This document shows positions 1 through 7,902 of a stretch of DNA of 31,650 bases, one piece after another (within the stretch, counting starts at the first letter, position 1; every line of letters starts with the position of its first letter). The translations under genes were made by a program, and so were the position numbers. The DNA is from an uncultured Clostridia bacterium. Lineage in GTDB: Bacteria; Bacillota; Clostridia; Oscillospirales; Oscillospiraceae. The notes under the pieces are model-generated. The model had not been told where the DNA came from. It was given only the letters and a program-made list of their open reading frames with translations, and did no database searches. Where the stretch lies: assembly GCA_937907715.1 (NCBI GenBank), contig CALERM010000054.1, forward strand, positions 1 through 31,650, in the 5' to 3' direction.

Positions 1-210
1 GGGAAAATCACTATGGATTTTTTCTTAAGTGTCCAACTTCATTTTACAATCGACCTCCAAAAAATCTCATTCTCTCTAACGCTTTTTGCTGTTAAAGCAA
101 AAAGGTTTTAAAAAATGGAGTAAGCGCTCAAAAAAATGAATTACTTTTAACACGAAGTATCATTTTTTAAAATTGGATTTTAAATATAGCAAAGCAATGC
201 CAAAAAGGAC
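1..210. other. AT-rich intergenic region with two inverted repeats
   Basis: No gene is visible here. The stretch is strikingly A+T-rich compared with the rest of the window. A 9-bp hairpin (82-90 with 96-104, loop GTTAA) is followed by a short T-run and may end transcription of a gene left of the window. A second perfect 12-bp inverted repeat pairs 106-117 (TTTTAAAAAATG) with 161-172 (CATTTTTTAAAA). It lies just upstream of the iclR-type promoter and could be a regulator site or simply A+T-rich chance symmetry. Confidence 0.45.
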
Positions 211-239
211 TTGAAAAGATTGTGAAAATCGTGTAGGAT
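211..239 (+). promoter_or_regulatory. Putative sigma-A promoter of the IclR-family gene
   Basis: TTGAAA (211-216) and TAGGAT (234-239) are separated by exactly 17 bases and lie 36 bases before the start codon. A GAGGG ribosome-binding site follows at 264-268. Two mismatches in each hexamer make it a moderate promoter, as expected for a regulator gene. Confidence 0.55.
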
Positions 240-275
240 ATTCGACACAAAGAATAATGAGATGAGGGATATGCT

Positions 276-1067
276 ATGGCCGAAAAGGAGATTGGAAACC
301 TATCTTCAGATAAACTGTTCCGAATTGTGGAATGTCTAGCCGCCAGCAGACTGCCGAACCGCCTGAAAGATTTGGCCGATAAACTTTCTATGCCGCAGCC
401 AACGCTGCTCCGATATTTGAAAACGCTCTGTTCGCAAGGATATGCTTACCGCGATGATTCAACCGGCTGCTATGCGCTGACGTGGAAAATCTGCCGTCTG
501 GCCGACGCTGTAAAATCCGATTTATCGCTCCGCAGCATTGCCGCACCGTTTTTGAACCAGGCTGCAAATGTCTTAAATGCCGGCACACTGCTCGCGATTG
601 AACAGGATAAAAGCGTTTTATATCTCGATTTTGTTGACAATCCCCGGCGCATTATGAAAACAATGCTGCGTATTGGAAAAAATGCTCCCATCCATACCTC
701 TGCTTCAGGCAAGATGCTGCTCAGTTCCTTCTCACAGCGAAAAGTGGAAGAAATTATTGCCGAACGCGGCCTTGAGCGATTAACAGAAAAAACGATCACA
801 GACCCCCAAAAACTTTTTGAGGAGCTTTCCCGCATCCGACACCAAGGGTATGCCATTGATGACGAAGAATGTGAGATGGGACATAGATGTATTTCTGTCC
901 CTATTTATGACTATTCCGGAAATGTTGCTGGTGCAATCAGCGCATTTGACAGTTTCGAACGCATGACAGAGTCGCGGATGCAGCAGGTTCTTTTGCCTGA
1001 GCTTCAGCGCACGGCGATCGAGATTTCTCTGCGCTTGGGATATTCCGTGAATGACTCTCAGCATTAA
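276..1067 (+). CDS. IclR-family transcriptional regulator
   Basis: This 263-residue protein has the usual IclR length and two-domain plan. Residues about 12-65 form the winged helix-turn-helix, with the recognition region around 'MPQPTLLRYLKTL'. Residues about 80-255 form the effector-binding domain. Family hallmarks are the 'IGKNAPIHTSASGKMLL' segment near residue 135 and 'DDEECEMGHRCISVPI' near residue 200. The ATG at 276 has GAGGG seven bases upstream. Members usually control neighbouring catabolic or transport genes in response to a small metabolite. Here the only neighbour on the same strand is a broken ABC ATPase, so the target and ligand cannot be told. Its base composition is lower in GC than the genes from 1678 onward, suggesting acquisition together with the remnant beside it. 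Confidence 0.9.
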   Translation: MAEKEIGNLSSDKLFRIVECLAASRLPNRLKDLADKLSMPQPTLLRYLKTLCSQGYAYRDDSTGCYALTWKICRLADAVKSDLSLRSIAAPFLNQAANVLNAGTLLAIEQDKSVLYLDFVDNPRRIMKTMLRIGKNAPIHTSASGKMLLSSFSQRKVEEIIAERGLERLTEKTITDPQKLFEELSRIRHQGYAIDDEECEMGHRCISVPIYDYSGNVAGAISAFDSFERMTESRMQQVLLPELQRTAIEISLRLGYSVNDSQH

Positions 1068-1088
1068 AGTCCTACCATTTGAAGATAA

Positions 1089-1385
1089 TACTACCCTAGC
1101 GCTCTTGATTTTACCAATCGACATCGGATGTTGGAACTTATCCGCCAGAGCATTCGACAGGAACGGCGGGCTGGACTGATCACGCTACATGATCCAAATT
1201 TCGCTATGAGCTACTGCGACCGGCTGTATCTTCTGCAAAATGGAGTGATTGCAGCGGAGCTGCCTATGGCAGAGGCTTCTACAGATGAAATCCGGGAGAA
1301 GCTGTCATTGCTTTACGGCTCAGTTGAGATTCTTTCTTACGGTTGTGACCGTTTCATGGTGCGCAATTACAGATCAGATATGTAA
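1089..1385 (+). pseudogene. 3' remnant of an ABC-transporter ATPase gene
   Basis: The frame opens after a stop at 1086-1088 and reads 'PSALDFTNRHRMLELIRQ' from 1095, then '...AGLITLHDPNFAMSYCDRLYLLQNGVI'. This matches the D-loop (normally 'DEPTSALD') followed by the H-loop and C-terminus of ATPases that serve metal, siderophore or cobalamin importers. Walker A, the Q-loop, the signature motif and Walker B are all missing, so the product could not hydrolyse ATP. The first in-frame ATG (1128) has no ribosome-binding site, and no permease gene is nearby. I read it as the last quarter of a gene whose 5' part was deleted, with the break between the IclR stop (1067) and about 1095. The exact subfamily is inferred from the C-terminal style only. 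Confidence 0.75.
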
Positions 1386-1391
1386 AAATCC

Positions 1392-1430
1392 CCCGAACAT
1401 TCTGACCTAGAACATTCGGGCATTTTGTCT
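1392..1430 (+). terminator. Probable terminator after the ABC-ATPase remnant
   Basis: CCCGAA (1392-1397) pairs with TTCGGG (1415-1420). Further pairing inside is interrupted by a two-base internal mismatch. The hairpin is followed by CATTTTGTCT. The same 8 bases GAACATTC occur on both sides. It sits 7 bases after the remnant's stop codon. Confidence 0.5.
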
Positions 1431-1526
1431 AACTTTTGCCCTTGTACAGTTTACATATGCAGTTCAAAGCAGTGGGGCATATAAGATCGGTGTAGCAATT
1501 TGTAATAATATGTCAAAACGGTTGGC

Positions 1527-1559
1527 GAAGGCTTTCCGGGAAACCGGAAAGCCTTCATT
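1527..1559 (+). terminator. Perfect 13-bp hairpin, probable terminator
   Basis: GAAGGCTTTCCGG (1527-1539) pairs perfectly with 1544-1556 around a GAAA loop and is followed by ATTTG. The T-tract is short, so termination strength is uncertain. The rest of 1386-1677 holds no gene. Confidence 0.5.
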
Positions 1560-1637
1560 TGCTCTGAACGGTATGCTATTGTTGTCCTTATGCGTGTTCG
1601 CCATTTGCGTGTCCTTCTTTTTGTGCTGGCACAGATC

Positions 1638-1670
1638 AAAAACGGGGCGCGCCGCGGCTGCGGCGCGCCC
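1638..1670 (-). terminator. Rho-independent terminator of the prmA operon
   Basis: An 11-bp perfect all-GC stem (1645-1655 with 1660-1670, loop of four) is followed on the minus strand by five T residues (plus-strand A at 1638-1642). It begins 8 bases beyond the stop of the minus-strand gene ending at 1678. Confidence 0.85.
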
Positions 1671-1677
1671 TTTGCGC

Positions 1678-2715
1678 TTATTCGGTTTCGTCGAGCAGCG
1701 GGCGCAGTGCGCCGCAGGCATCGAAGCGGGTGTCGCGGGAGTCGGTAAGGTAGACAATCTGCGAGGCGGTATCGGGAAGAACGTCAGAAAGCGCGGCGAT
1801 ATCGTCGTCAATCTGCGAGGCGTTGTTCGTTGTGATAAATGCCCGGGCGCCATAGGCGGCGACCTCGGGGTCATTGGTGCCAAGGTCGAGGCGGATGGAC
1901 TGGTTGAGAAGGTTCGCCGACAGATTGTCCGCCGCATCGAGAATTGCCTCCTGCTTTGTGACGCTGCCGGTCCAGGAGATGCGGTCGGAATCCGGGAAGT
2001 AGAAGTTGTCGAACAGCACCTCGTCAAAGCCGAGCCCGGCAAGCTCCAGCGCAATCGAGGTCAAATAGCCCTGCACGTCGTTGCTGTAAGGGTTGAGCCA
2101 GTAGCAGTCGTGCTCGTCGGTCCACAGCGCGCCGTTATACAGCGGCAGCGCCTGCGACTGGTGCTTGAGCGCGTACTCGGGGTCGGAGAACGCGGGCACG
2201 CGCGCAATGAGCGTTATGCCCTTCTGCTGCGCAAGCTCCGCAATCAGCTGGTCGACCTGCTTGATGTCCAGAACCGTCGCCTTTGCCGCGCCGGAAATGG
2301 CGGTGGAATAGTAGAAGCTGCCGAAGATGCTTTTGACGTCTACCATGACGGCGTTATAGTCGTCTGCCTGGGAAAGCGCCGCGCGCACCTGATCGACGCC
2401 GGAGGCAAGCATTGTGGTTGTGATATAATAACCGGTGAGCTTTGCCGTTTGCGCGGCGTCTCCGTCTTCCTCCGATGCAGCGTCCAGCACTGTGTCAAAT
2501 GAAAAATCTTCATCGGAGACAGCGGGCTCCGGCGTGCGCGTCGCGGTCAGATGCTGCTCGTAGTTCAGATGCGCGCCCGCATTGTCATAGGTCACAAATC
2601 TGCCGAGATAGATAAACCGGCAGACAATCAGCGCCAGAATACCGAGCAGGACGGCAAGGGCGATGAGAAGCGTCCTCTTGAGAAGCCGCTTGTTGCGATA
2701 GGAAAAAATGCGCAA
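1678..2715 (-). CDS. Membrane-anchored putative glycoside hydrolase (DUF4015-like)
   Basis: The 345-residue product starts with a basic stretch and one hydrophobic helix (about 14-36), then a variable linker to about 85, then one extracellular domain. Blocks such as 'GYYITTTML', 'YNAVMVDVKSIFGSFYYST', 'LIARVPAFSDPEYAL' and 'LGFDEVLFDNFYFPDS' resemble the TIM-barrel-like putative glycosidase domain called DUF4015. The start appears to be TTG at 2715-2713, because a perfect AGGAGG lies eight bases upstream and no in-frame ATG or GTG is near. It follows prmA by 19 bases on the same strand, so both are probably one transcript. Substrate is unknown; a cell-wall or surface polysaccharide is an inference from location. 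Confidence 0.7.
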   Translation of the reverse strand: MRIFSYRNKRLLKRTLLIALAVLLGILALIVCRFIYLGRFVTYDNAGAHLNYEQHLTATRTPEPAVSDEDFSFDTVLDAASEEDGDAAQTAKLTGYYITTTMLASGVDQVRAALSQADDYNAVMVDVKSIFGSFYYSTAISGAAKATVLDIKQVDQLIAELAQQKGITLIARVPAFSDPEYALKHQSQALPLYNGALWTDEHDCYWLNPYSNDVQGYLTSIALELAGLGFDEVLFDNFYFPDSDRISWTGSVTKQEAILDAADNLSANLLNQSIRLDLGTNDPEVAAYGARAFITTNNASQIDDDIAALSDVLPDTASQIVYLTDSRDTRFDACGALRPLLDETE

Positions 2716-2734
2716 TCGCGTCGCCTCCTGTTCC

Positions 2735-3703
2735 TTACGCCAGCGCCGCCGTTACACGGCACCAGTCATCCTGCTGCTGGGTCGAGAGAATCTGCATGCC
2801 GGCTTTTTCCAGCGCGGCGAGAACCTCGGAAAGGCGCGTGTTCAAAATGCCGGAGCAGATGAAGACGCTGTCTTCGGTCAAAAAGCCTGCCGCCGCAGGC
2901 GCAAGGGGAATGATCACGTCGGCAACGATGTTGGCAAGCACAATATCGTAGCGCTTCTGGAGCTTTTCCATCATTGCCTTGTCGCCGATCACGTCGCCGG
3001 TCAGCGCCGTGAAGCGGTCCGGACCCAGCTGGTTGATGGCGGCGTTCTGGCGGGCGATATCCTCTGCCTTGGGGTCAATGTCCACGCCTGTGGCATGCTC
3101 CGCGCCCAGAAGCAGCGCGGTAATCGACAGAATGCCGCTGCCGCTTCCGAGGTCCAGCACCTCTTCGCCGCCCTGAATGGCGCGCTCAAGCTCCTCCATG
3201 CACATCTGCGTCGAGGCGTGCGCGCCGGTGCCGAAGATCATGCCGGGGTCCAGCAGCACCTCCACGCGATGCTCGGGGTTTTCCGGGTGCAGCCACTCGG
3301 GCACAACCAGAAGCTTCGAGCCGATCTTGAGCGGCTGATAGTACTGCTTCCAGTTGTTTTCCCAGTCCTCGTCCTTCACATGATCCAACGACACCTCGAG
3401 TGTTCCAAATTCGATGGAAGGATACTGCTGCGGAAGCAGCCGCAGCTGATCTTTGAGATAGGAGATCGTCTCCGGTGCGGCGGGGGAGTCTTCAAGGTAG
3501 AGCCGGATCTGACTCAAGCCCTGCATCTGCTTTTCCAGACCCTCGTCCACATAGTCCCAGTACTGCCTGTTGTTTTCCAGAAACTCGTGAAACTCGTCCT
3601 GATCGTCCATAATAAAGCTGTCGAAGCCGAGCATCGTCAGCCGCTCGCCGACAAGCTCAATTGCCTGCGAGGTGGTTTTGATGCAAACTTCAATCCACTG
3701 CAT
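2735..3703 (-). CDS. prmA: Ribosomal protein L11 methyltransferase PrmA
   Basis: PrmA transfers methyl groups from S-adenosylmethionine to ribosomal protein L11 in the cytoplasm. The 322-residue product is of normal length. Residues 1-100 form the L11-recognition domain. 'DPGMIFGTGAHAST' (152-165) is a family signature. 'VLDLGSGSGILS' (182-193) is the AdoMet-binding motif I, 'GVDIDP' (206-211) holds the acidic ribose-binding residue, and 'LANIVADVI' (256-264) is the post-catalytic motif. The ATG at 3703 has AAGGAGG six bases upstream. In many Firmicutes prmA lies near dnaJ or rsmE; here it is paired with a glycosidase-like gene instead. No convincing promoter was fixed in the 165-base divergent gap. 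Confidence 0.95.
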   Translation of the reverse strand: MQWIEVCIKTTSQAIELVGERLTMLGFDSFIMDDQDEFHEFLENNRQYWDYVDEGLEKQMQGLSQIRLYLEDSPAAPETISYLKDQLRLLPQQYPSIEFGTLEVSLDHVKDEDWENNWKQYYQPLKIGSKLLVVPEWLHPENPEHRVEVLLDPGMIFGTGAHASTQMCMEELERAIQGGEEVLDLGSGSGILSITALLLGAEHATGVDIDPKAEDIARQNAAINQLGPDRFTALTGDVIGDKAMMEKLQKRYDIVLANIVADVIIPLAPAAAGFLTEDSVFICSGILNTRLSEVLAALEKAGMQILSTQQQDDWCRVTAALA

Positions 3704-3804
3704 GATAGTCCTCCTTTAGAAGGGTCAAAATAATACATGATACAGTTTACATGAAAACCGCCGGAATAACAAGTATTTTTTACACGGGTTTTCTCCACAG
3801 CGGT

Positions 3805-3833
3805 TTTACTTTTTGCGCATTGTATGCTATGAT
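3805..3833 (+). promoter_or_regulatory. Promoter of the M16 peptidase-lgt operon
   Basis: TTTACT (3805-3810), a 17-base spacer and TATGAT (3828-3833) preceded by TG (an extended -10) form a good sigma-A promoter. Initiation near 3840 would leave the ATG at 3845 almost without a leader, which supports the start at 3869 for the downstream gene. Confidence 0.7.
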
Positions 3834-3868
3834 GTGACGCATGAATGAAATGGATAAGGATGAATCGT

Positions 3869-5134
3869 ATGAACCATCGAACCCAGATTCTGCCCGGCGT
3901 ATATCTGACGGCGGTGCAGTCCGACAAATTCAAGACCGGCTGCTTCAGCCTCAATCTGCTGCGGCCGATGAAAAAGGAAGAGGCGGCGGCGAATGCGCTG
4001 ATTCCGAGCGTGCTGCTGCGCGGCAGTGTGCAGCACCCGGACATCGCCTCGGTTTCCGCGAGGCTCGACGAGCTATACGGCGCGAGCATCGGAACGCTGA
4101 TCCGCAAAAAGGGCGAGGTGCAGCTGGTCGGCTTTTACTGCGACTATGTGCAGGACGAGTATGTGCAGGAGCCGGTGTTTGCGCCTCTGATGGAGTTCCT
4201 CTCCGAGCTGTTGCTTGCGCCGCGGCTGGAAAACGGCGCGTTTCCGGCTGGCGTGGTGGAGAGCGAAAAGCAGAATCTGCTCAACGCTATGCTCGCGCGC
4301 ATCAACGACAAGCGCAGCTATGCAAACTCCCAGCTGCTGCGTACCATGTGCGCCGGACAGCCCTACGGTGTGCCCCGTATCGGAGAACCGGAGGATCTGG
4401 ACGAAATGACCCCGCAGAGCCTGTATGCGCATTATGAAGCGCTTCTGGCGACCAGCCGCGTGGAGCTGTTCTACATGGGAAGCCTTGCGCCGGAGCGGGT
4501 GATAGAGGTTCTGCGGCAGACGCTCAAAGCGCTTCCGCGTGCCGGGCAGCTTGTTCCGGTTGGAACGACGCCCGCGCCTGCGGCGCGGTCAGTGCAGGAG
4601 AAGACGGAGCGGTTGGACGTGACGCAGGGCAAGCTGAGCCTCGGCTTTTTTACCGATATTACGGCAAACGATCCGCGCTATCCGGCGCTGGTGCTGGCAG
4701 CGACGGTCTTCGGCGGCGGCGCGACGAGCAAGCTCTTTACCAACGTGCGCGAGCAGATGTCCCTGTGCTATTACGCGAGCGCGTCGTTTGAAAAGTTCAA
4801 GGGCGTGCTTGTGGTATCCTCGGGCGTGGAGTTTTCCAAGCTGGAGACGGCGAAGAAGGAAATTCTGCGTCAGCTCGAGGCGTGCTGCGAGGGCGAGATC
4901 AGCGACTACGAGATGGAATCGGCGCGCGGCTATCTTGTATCGGACCTCAGGATTGCGATGGACAGCCCCGGACGGCTGGACGACTTTTATATGGGACAGA
5001 TTCTGCTGGAAAGCAGCGCCACGATGCGGGATTTGTCCGACGCCATTGCGCGCGTAACGAAAGAGGAAGCAGCACAGGCGGCGCGCACGCTGCGGCTGGA
5101 TACCATTTATGAGCTTCAGGGGGTGCAGGCGTGA
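3869..5134 (+). CDS. M16-family peptidase-like protein, inactive-type subunit (YmfF-like)
   Basis: This 421-residue protein has the two-lobed M16 (insulinase/processing peptidase) fold. The place where the zinc motif HxxEH should be reads 'ARLDELYGA' (within 'IASVSARLDELYGASIG'), so it should lack catalysis. It lies directly before a partner with an intact motif, as in the ymfF-ymfH pairs of Firmicutes, where one subunit supports the other. The ATG at 3869 is preferred because AAGGA sits eight bases before it. ATGs at 3845 and 3860 lack this. The stop overlaps the next gene's GTG. The physiological substrate is not known. Confidence 0.85.
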   Translation: MNHRTQILPGVYLTAVQSDKFKTGCFSLNLLRPMKKEEAAANALIPSVLLRGSVQHPDIASVSARLDELYGASIGTLIRKKGEVQLVGFYCDYVQDEYVQEPVFAPLMEFLSELLLAPRLENGAFPAGVVESEKQNLLNAMLARINDKRSYANSQLLRTMCAGQPYGVPRIGEPEDLDEMTPQSLYAHYEALLATSRVELFYMGSLAPERVIEVLRQTLKALPRAGQLVPVGTTPAPAARSVQEKTERLDVTQGKLSLGFFTDITANDPRYPALVLAATVFGGGATSKLFTNVREQMSLCYYASASFEKFKGVLVVSSGVEFSKLETAKKEILRQLEACCEGEISDYEMESARGYLVSDLRIAMDSPGRLDDFYMGQILLESSATMRDLSDAIARVTKEEAAQAARTLRLDTIYELQGVQA

Positions 5135-6426
5135 TACGAAAGGATTTTCCGAAGCTGGCAGAGCATTATTTTGAAGAGCGCCTTGCAAACGGGCTGGTGG
5201 TCCGCGTGATCGAAAAGCCCGGCTTTGCCAAGCGCTATGCGTTCGTCGCGGCCGACTACGGTTCGATTGACGCGGAGTTTATTCTGAACGGCAAAAAATA
5301 TACGACCCCGCAGGGCGTGGCGCACTATCTCGAACACAAGATGTTTGATCTGCCCGAGGGGAATGCAATGCAGGAATTTGCAAAGTACGCGGGCGCAAAC
5401 AACGCCTTTACGAGCTACACCATGACGGCGTACTACGTCGAGTGTACGGAGCATCTGGAGGAAAATCTGGAGATCCTGCTGCGCATGGTCACGACCGGGT
5501 ATTTTACGGAAGAGAGCGTACAGAAAGAGCGCGGCATCATCGCGCAGGAAATCCGGATGTATGACGACAGCGCAGACTCTGCCGTGATGGAAAACCTGTT
5601 CCGGATCATGTATCAGAACCATCCGGCGCGAAACAACATTGCAGGAACGCTCGAGAGCATTCAGGATATTACAGCTGAAACCCTGAGGCTCTGCCACGAC
5701 ACGTTCTATGACCCGTCGAACCTGACTGTCTGCGTGATCGGCGATGTGGACGCGCGGAGCATTATCGACCAGGTGCGCCGCCAGACGCCGGAAGGGAAGC
5801 CTGCGCGGGTGGAGCGCTGCTACGGCGCGCCGGAGCCGCAGGAGGTCCAGAACCGGCGCATTGAAAAGGAAATGGAGATTTCCATGCCCGCCTTTGCCAT
5901 CGGCTTCCGCTGCCCGGACGCGGGGCGCGGGCGGGACGCAATGCGCATGGAGCTGATCGGCGAGCTGGCAGGCGAAATTCTGATCGGAGAATCGTCGAAG
6001 CTCTACCAGAAGCTCTATGATGAAAATGTCATCGACGCCGATTTTTCGGTCGATTACGAGCGCATGAAGGGCATGGCGCTTCTGGAGCTTTGCGGAGACA
6101 GCGAGCAGCCAGAGCGCATATTGCACGAGGTATTGCAGGAGGCGGCGCGTGTGACCGATACCGGCGTCGACCGGGCGCTGCTGGACCGGCTCAAAAAATC
6201 CGTCACCGGACGCAGGCTGCGCGGGCTCGACGGCTTCGAGGGCACGTGCTACCGCATGTGCGCGTATTACTTTGACGGCGCGGAATATTTGGACTACCCG
6301 GATATTTACGCAGGCGTGACGGCGGAGGATGTGGAACAATTCATCCGCGAGAACGTCAAAGAAGAGCTGGCATTCGTGTCGGTCATCCGGCCGAAGCGCG
6401 AAAAGGAGGAAAAATCATGCTGCTGA
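5131..6426 (+). CDS. M16-family zinc metallopeptidase, active subunit (YmfH-like)
   Basis: The 431-residue product carries the inverted zinc motif 'HYLEH' in 'GVAHYLEHKMF' near residue 65, with the downstream glutamates in 'ERGIIAQEIRMYDD' near residue 135-148. It should be the active member of the pair and cleave short peptides or unfolded segments, probably as a heterodimer with the preceding protein. The start is GTG, overlapping the previous stop (GTGA), with a G-rich ribosome site just before it. Its 3' end overlaps lgt by ten bases. The gene pair and lgt are therefore probably translationally coupled. The HxxEH motif identifies the family firmly; the role is inferred. Confidence 0.88.
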   Translation: MIRKDFPKLAEHYFEERLANGLVVRVIEKPGFAKRYAFVAADYGSIDAEFILNGKKYTTPQGVAHYLEHKMFDLPEGNAMQEFAKYAGANNAFTSYTMTAYYVECTEHLEENLEILLRMVTTGYFTEESVQKERGIIAQEIRMYDDSADSAVMENLFRIMYQNHPARNNIAGTLESIQDITAETLRLCHDTFYDPSNLTVCVIGDVDARSIIDQVRRQTPEGKPARVERCYGAPEPQEVQNRRIEKEMEISMPAFAIGFRCPDAGRGRDAMRMELIGELAGEILIGESSKLYQKLYDENVIDADFSVDYERMKGMALLELCGDSEQPERILHEVLQEAARVTDTGVDRALLDRLKKSVTGRRLRGLDGFEGTCYRMCAYYFDGAEYLDYPDIYAGVTAEDVEQFIRENVKEELAFVSVIRPKREKEEKSCC

Positions 6427-7292
6427 CGTCACCGATTTCGTTTCCGAATCTCGGCATTACCGTGGACCCGAACCCCGTCGCCTTCACGGTGCTGGGAAAG
6501 GACATCTACTGGTACGGGATCCTTATCGCAGGCGGCTTTCTGCTGGCGGTTCTGTATATGATGTACCGCGCGAAGACCTTCGGCATCACGCAGGACGACG
6601 TGCTGGACCTTGTTTTGTGGGCAGTGCCCATCGGCGTTATCTGCGCGCGGCTTTATTACTGCGTGTTCTACTGGGATCTCTACCGCGACAATCCCATCTC
6701 GATGCTCTACATCTGGGAGGGCGGACTTGCGATCTACGGCGGCATCATCGGCGGCGCGATCACGGTTCTGGTTCTGAGCCGGGTGAAGAAAATCCCGCCG
6801 CTGGTCATGCTGGATGACGCCGCGATGGGCGTGATCATCGGGCAGATCTGCGGCCGCTGGGGCAACTTCATGAACCGCGAAGCGCACGGCAGCGTGACAG
6901 ACTCGTTTTTCAAGATGGGACTCGTCGACGCGGCGGGCAAGGTAACGTATTACCATCCGACGTTTCTGTATGAATCGGTCTGGAACCTGGTCGGCTTTAT
7001 CGCGCTGCATTTCTACTGCAAAAAGCGGAAGTTTGACGGCGAGATATTTCTGCTCTATGTCGCGTGGTACGGTCTGGGAAGAGCGTGGATCGAAGGACTT
7101 CGCACTGACAGCCTGTATCTGTTCTCGACCGGTATCCGCGTCAGCCAGCTGGTGGCGGCGGTGTCGTTTGTTGCGGCAGCCGGCATCATCGCCTGGGTGC
7201 GTCTGAAAAAGAAGCCGCAGCGGAAGGACCTGTTTGTCAGCCACGCGCCGCGGACGCAGGAAGCGCCGACAGAAAAGCCGGACGAAATGTGA
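6417..7292 (+). CDS. lgt: Prolipoprotein diacylglyceryl transferase Lgt
   Basis: Lgt attaches diacylglycerol from phosphatidylglycerol to the lipobox cysteine of prolipoproteins, in the cytoplasmic membrane. The 291-residue product has about seven membrane helices and the Lgt signature 'GRWGNFMNREAHG' (146-158), including the conserved Arg and Asn. It also has 'YGGIIGG' (107-113) and 'HPTFLYESVWN'. The ATG at 6417 follows GGAGG and overlaps the M16 gene's end. The C-terminus has a basic, variable cytoplasmic tail, common in the family. No strong terminator follows; the next gene has its own promoter. Confidence 0.96.
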   Translation: MLLTSPISFPNLGITVDPNPVAFTVLGKDIYWYGILIAGGFLLAVLYMMYRAKTFGITQDDVLDLVLWAVPIGVICARLYYCVFYWDLYRDNPISMLYIWEGGLAIYGGIIGGAITVLVLSRVKKIPPLVMLDDAAMGVIIGQICGRWGNFMNREAHGSVTDSFFKMGLVDAAGKVTYYHPTFLYESVWNLVGFIALHFYCKKRKFDGEIFLLYVAWYGLGRAWIEGLRTDSLYLFSTGIRVSQLVAAVSFVAAAGIIAWVRLKKKPQRKDLFVSHAPRTQEAPTEKPDEM

Positions 7293-7323
7293 ACTTTTTG
7301 AAAAAAATGTACAAAGGTTCCAC

Positions 7324-7347
7324 AGAAACAAAAAAGTGTGCTATAAT
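7324..7347 (+). promoter_or_regulatory. Extended -10 promoter of the small coiled-coil gene
   Basis: TATAAT at 7342-7347 is preceded by TGC (extended -10). The best -35 candidate is a weak TCCACA or TTCCAC 17-18 bases upstream. A GAAGGGAG ribosome site follows before the ATG at 7390. Confidence 0.65.
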
Positions 7348-7389
7348 GCGAAATAAGAAGCAGTTACAACTTAGAAGGGAGTTCTTTTT

Positions 7390-7887
7390 ATGAATCTGAC
7401 TGAAAATTTTGAAAGTGTCAAGAAGTTTGCGGTCGACGCTGCACAGACGGCGGCCCAGAAGGCAAAGATTCTTGCTGCTGTGGCAAAGGCAAACGTTTCG
7501 ATCTACGCCGAGGAAGACAAGATCCGCAAGGCGGAGGCGCAGCTTGGCAAGCTCTATTACCGGGACTATGCCGTCGGCGAAGAGATGGACACGGCAGAGT
7601 ATCTTCCGTGGTGCCAGAAGATCGACGAGTCCAAAAAGCTCATTGCCGAGCTGAAGGATTACATCGACGACGTGAAGGCAGCCGACGAGGTTCCCGCTGA
7701 GGCGCCTGCGGCATCCGAAGAGGACTTCGCAGACGAGAAGCCCGCGCAGAAAGAAGCAGCCTCCAAAGAAGCGCCCTGCGCCTGCACCGAGACGCCCTGC
7801 TGCTGCGGACAGACCGCGCCCAAAGCGCCCGCCGAGACCCCGGAAATCAAGATCGAGGTTTCCGGCAGCGAGGACAAGGCTGAATAA
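7390..7887 (+). CDS. Small coiled-coil protein with acidic, Cys-rich tail, function unknown
   Basis: I do not recognise a named family. The 165-residue product has no signal peptide or membrane helix. Residues 1-95 are mostly charged helix with a conserved-looking core ('AEAQLGKLYYRDYAVGEEM'). Residues 98-165 are an Ala/Pro/Glu-rich, low-complexity acidic tail. In the middle of the tail is a cysteine cluster, 'CACTETPCCCG' (about 129-139), which could bind a metal or be redox-active. It has its own promoter and terminator, so it is a single-gene unit. Clear coding character, good ribosome site and neat boundaries make it a real gene; the function is open. Confidence 0.8.
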   Translation: MNLTENFESVKKFAVDAAQTAAQKAKILAAVAKANVSIYAEEDKIRKAEAQLGKLYYRDYAVGEEMDTAEYLPWCQKIDESKKLIAELKDYIDDVKAADEVPAEAPAASEEDFADEKPAQKEAASKEAPCACTETPCCCGQTAPKAPAETPEIKIEVSGSEDKAE

Positions 7888-7902
7888 GGACCCTGAGATT
7901 GT

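Noticed and set aside
1510..2502. Long plus-strand open frame (330 codons) opposite the glycosidase-like gene
   Set aside because: It is antisense to a gene with clear domain motifs, has an Arg/Val-rich translation without family features, and lacks a ribosome site.
2708..3733. Plus-strand open frame opposite prmA
   Set aside because: Its translation is a mirror of the prmA codons, with no recognisable motif. prmA on the other strand has all its signatures.
5116..6339. 407-codon minus-strand frame opposite the M16 peptidase gene
   Set aside because: It arises from high GC and codon bias of the true gene, with His/Arg/Val-rich sequence and no motif.
7293..7323. Terminator after lgt
   Set aside because: Only a weak A/T hairpin can be drawn and it has no proper T-run.
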